NCBI GenBank assembly: GCA_023249815.1
Contig: JAHFBX010000190.1
Span: forward strand, 1-6,120
DNA: 6,120 bases
Source of the DNA: Candidatus Eiseniibacteriota bacterium
GTDB lineage: Bacteria > Eisenbacteria > RBG-16-71-46
Direction of reading: 5' to 3'
Of the stretch, positions 5,801 to 6,120 are shown piece after piece (position 1 is the stretch's first letter; each line of letters starts with the position of its first letter). The notes beneath the pieces are model-generated. The model saw only the letters and a list, made by a program, of their open reading frames with translations, ran no database searches and was not told the DNA's origin. The position numbers and the translations under genes were made by a program.

Positions 5801-6120
5801 AGTCCCAGCTCACCGGAGATCCCGAGCATGGCGCCGCGCACGAACGCGATGTGCTCATCCAGGTCCACGCCCAGCTCGGCGGCGCCGTTCACGATGTCGT
5901 CGCGGTTCACGTTCCGTGCGAAACCGGCGTTCTTCATCTTCTTGCGGACGGAGTCCACCGCCACGAGCGACAGCTTCTTTTCTGGTGTCACGAGCGCGCA
6001 CGCCACGAGGAAGCCCGAGAGCTCGTCGCACGCGAACAGCGCGCGTGCCATGAGCGTATCTCGCGGCACGCCCGAGTAGGTGGCGTGACCCAGCACGGCC
6101 CGGCAGACGTCATCGGGCCA
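5797..6120 (-). CDS. HD-domain hydrolase family protein, C-terminal part (5' partial)
   Basis: The C-terminal 107 residues; the frame is open to the window edge and the start lies beyond 6120. The sequence AVLGHATYSGVPRDTLMARA followed by LFACDELSGFLVA and later NRDDIVNGAAELGVDLDEHI is characteristic of a small (about 190-residue) HD-domain family annotated as predicted hydrolases. The HD metal-binding dyad would be upstream, outside the window; the Asp of ACDEL (residue 32 of this part) is the probable last metal ligand. HD proteins are metal-dependent phosphohydrolases, often acting on nucleotides, but no substrate can be read here. It is the first visible gene of the minus-strand operon and overlaps the membrane-protein start by 4 nt. 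Confidence 0.88.
   Translation of the reverse strand, partial: WPDDVCRAVLGHATYSGVPRDTLMARALFACDELSGFLVACALVTPEKKLSLVAVDSVRKKMKNAGFARNVNRDDIVNGAAELGVDLDEHIAFVRGAMLGISGELGL

Noticed and set aside
5087..6079. Long plus-strand open frame opposite the membrane-protein and HD-domain genes
   Set aside because: Composition is typical antisense (runs of Arg, His, Gln) and it spans two convincing genes on the other strand.

Overview
The window is strongly GC-rich, with G or C at most third codon positions, and reads as ordinary bacterial chromosome with tightly packed genes. The organism is not identifiable from sequence alone. A leftover FlgD-like/Por-type sorting tail (PNPxxG...AGRRVATLV...AGEHKVTW...GIYF) together with high GC suggests a GC-rich lineage such as Gemmatimonadota, Candidatus Eisenbacteria or relatives. 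This is inference and weakly held.

Layout. (1) 1-1998, plus strand: the C-terminal part of a DNA polymerase III alpha-type (C-family) polymerase, most like the accessory DnaE2/ImuC group; its 5' end lies outside the window. (2) 2075-2425, plus: an intact pterin-4a-carbinolamine dehydratase (PCD) gene with a clear ribosome binding site and GTG start. (3) 2426-3202: no intact gene but two gene fossils. One is an orphan FlgD-like C-terminal tail on the minus strand (2513-2790). The other is a decayed second copy of the PCD gene on the plus strand (about 2823-3052), with a 1-nt deletion, an in-frame stop and a lost terminal stop. (4) 3203-3609, plus: a small gene with its own promoter (TTGACG-17-TAGACC) and strong RBS, encoding a 101-residue protein resembling dimeric alpha/beta-barrel (ABM-like) proteins. 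(5) 3638-3674: a GC-rich hairpin between convergent genes, probably a shared terminator. (6) 3722-6120, minus: a compact four-gene operon read right to left: HD-domain hydrolase (partial), multi-pass membrane protein, DUF4442 hotdog protein and nitronate monooxygenase. Two of its three junctions are 4-nt GTGA stop/start overlaps and the third is a 7-nt gap.

How the genes relate. The minus-strand genes are almost certainly co-transcribed and partly translationally coupled. Their shared purpose is not obvious; FMN-dependent oxidation plus a hotdog thioesterase-like protein hints at small-molecule or acyl-CoA metabolism or detoxification. The polymerase and PCD genes share a strand, but nothing links their functions. 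I found no CRISPR array, tRNA, rRNA, insertion sequence or phage signature, and no convincing new system. The most informative unusual feature is the 2.4-3.1 kb fossil region.
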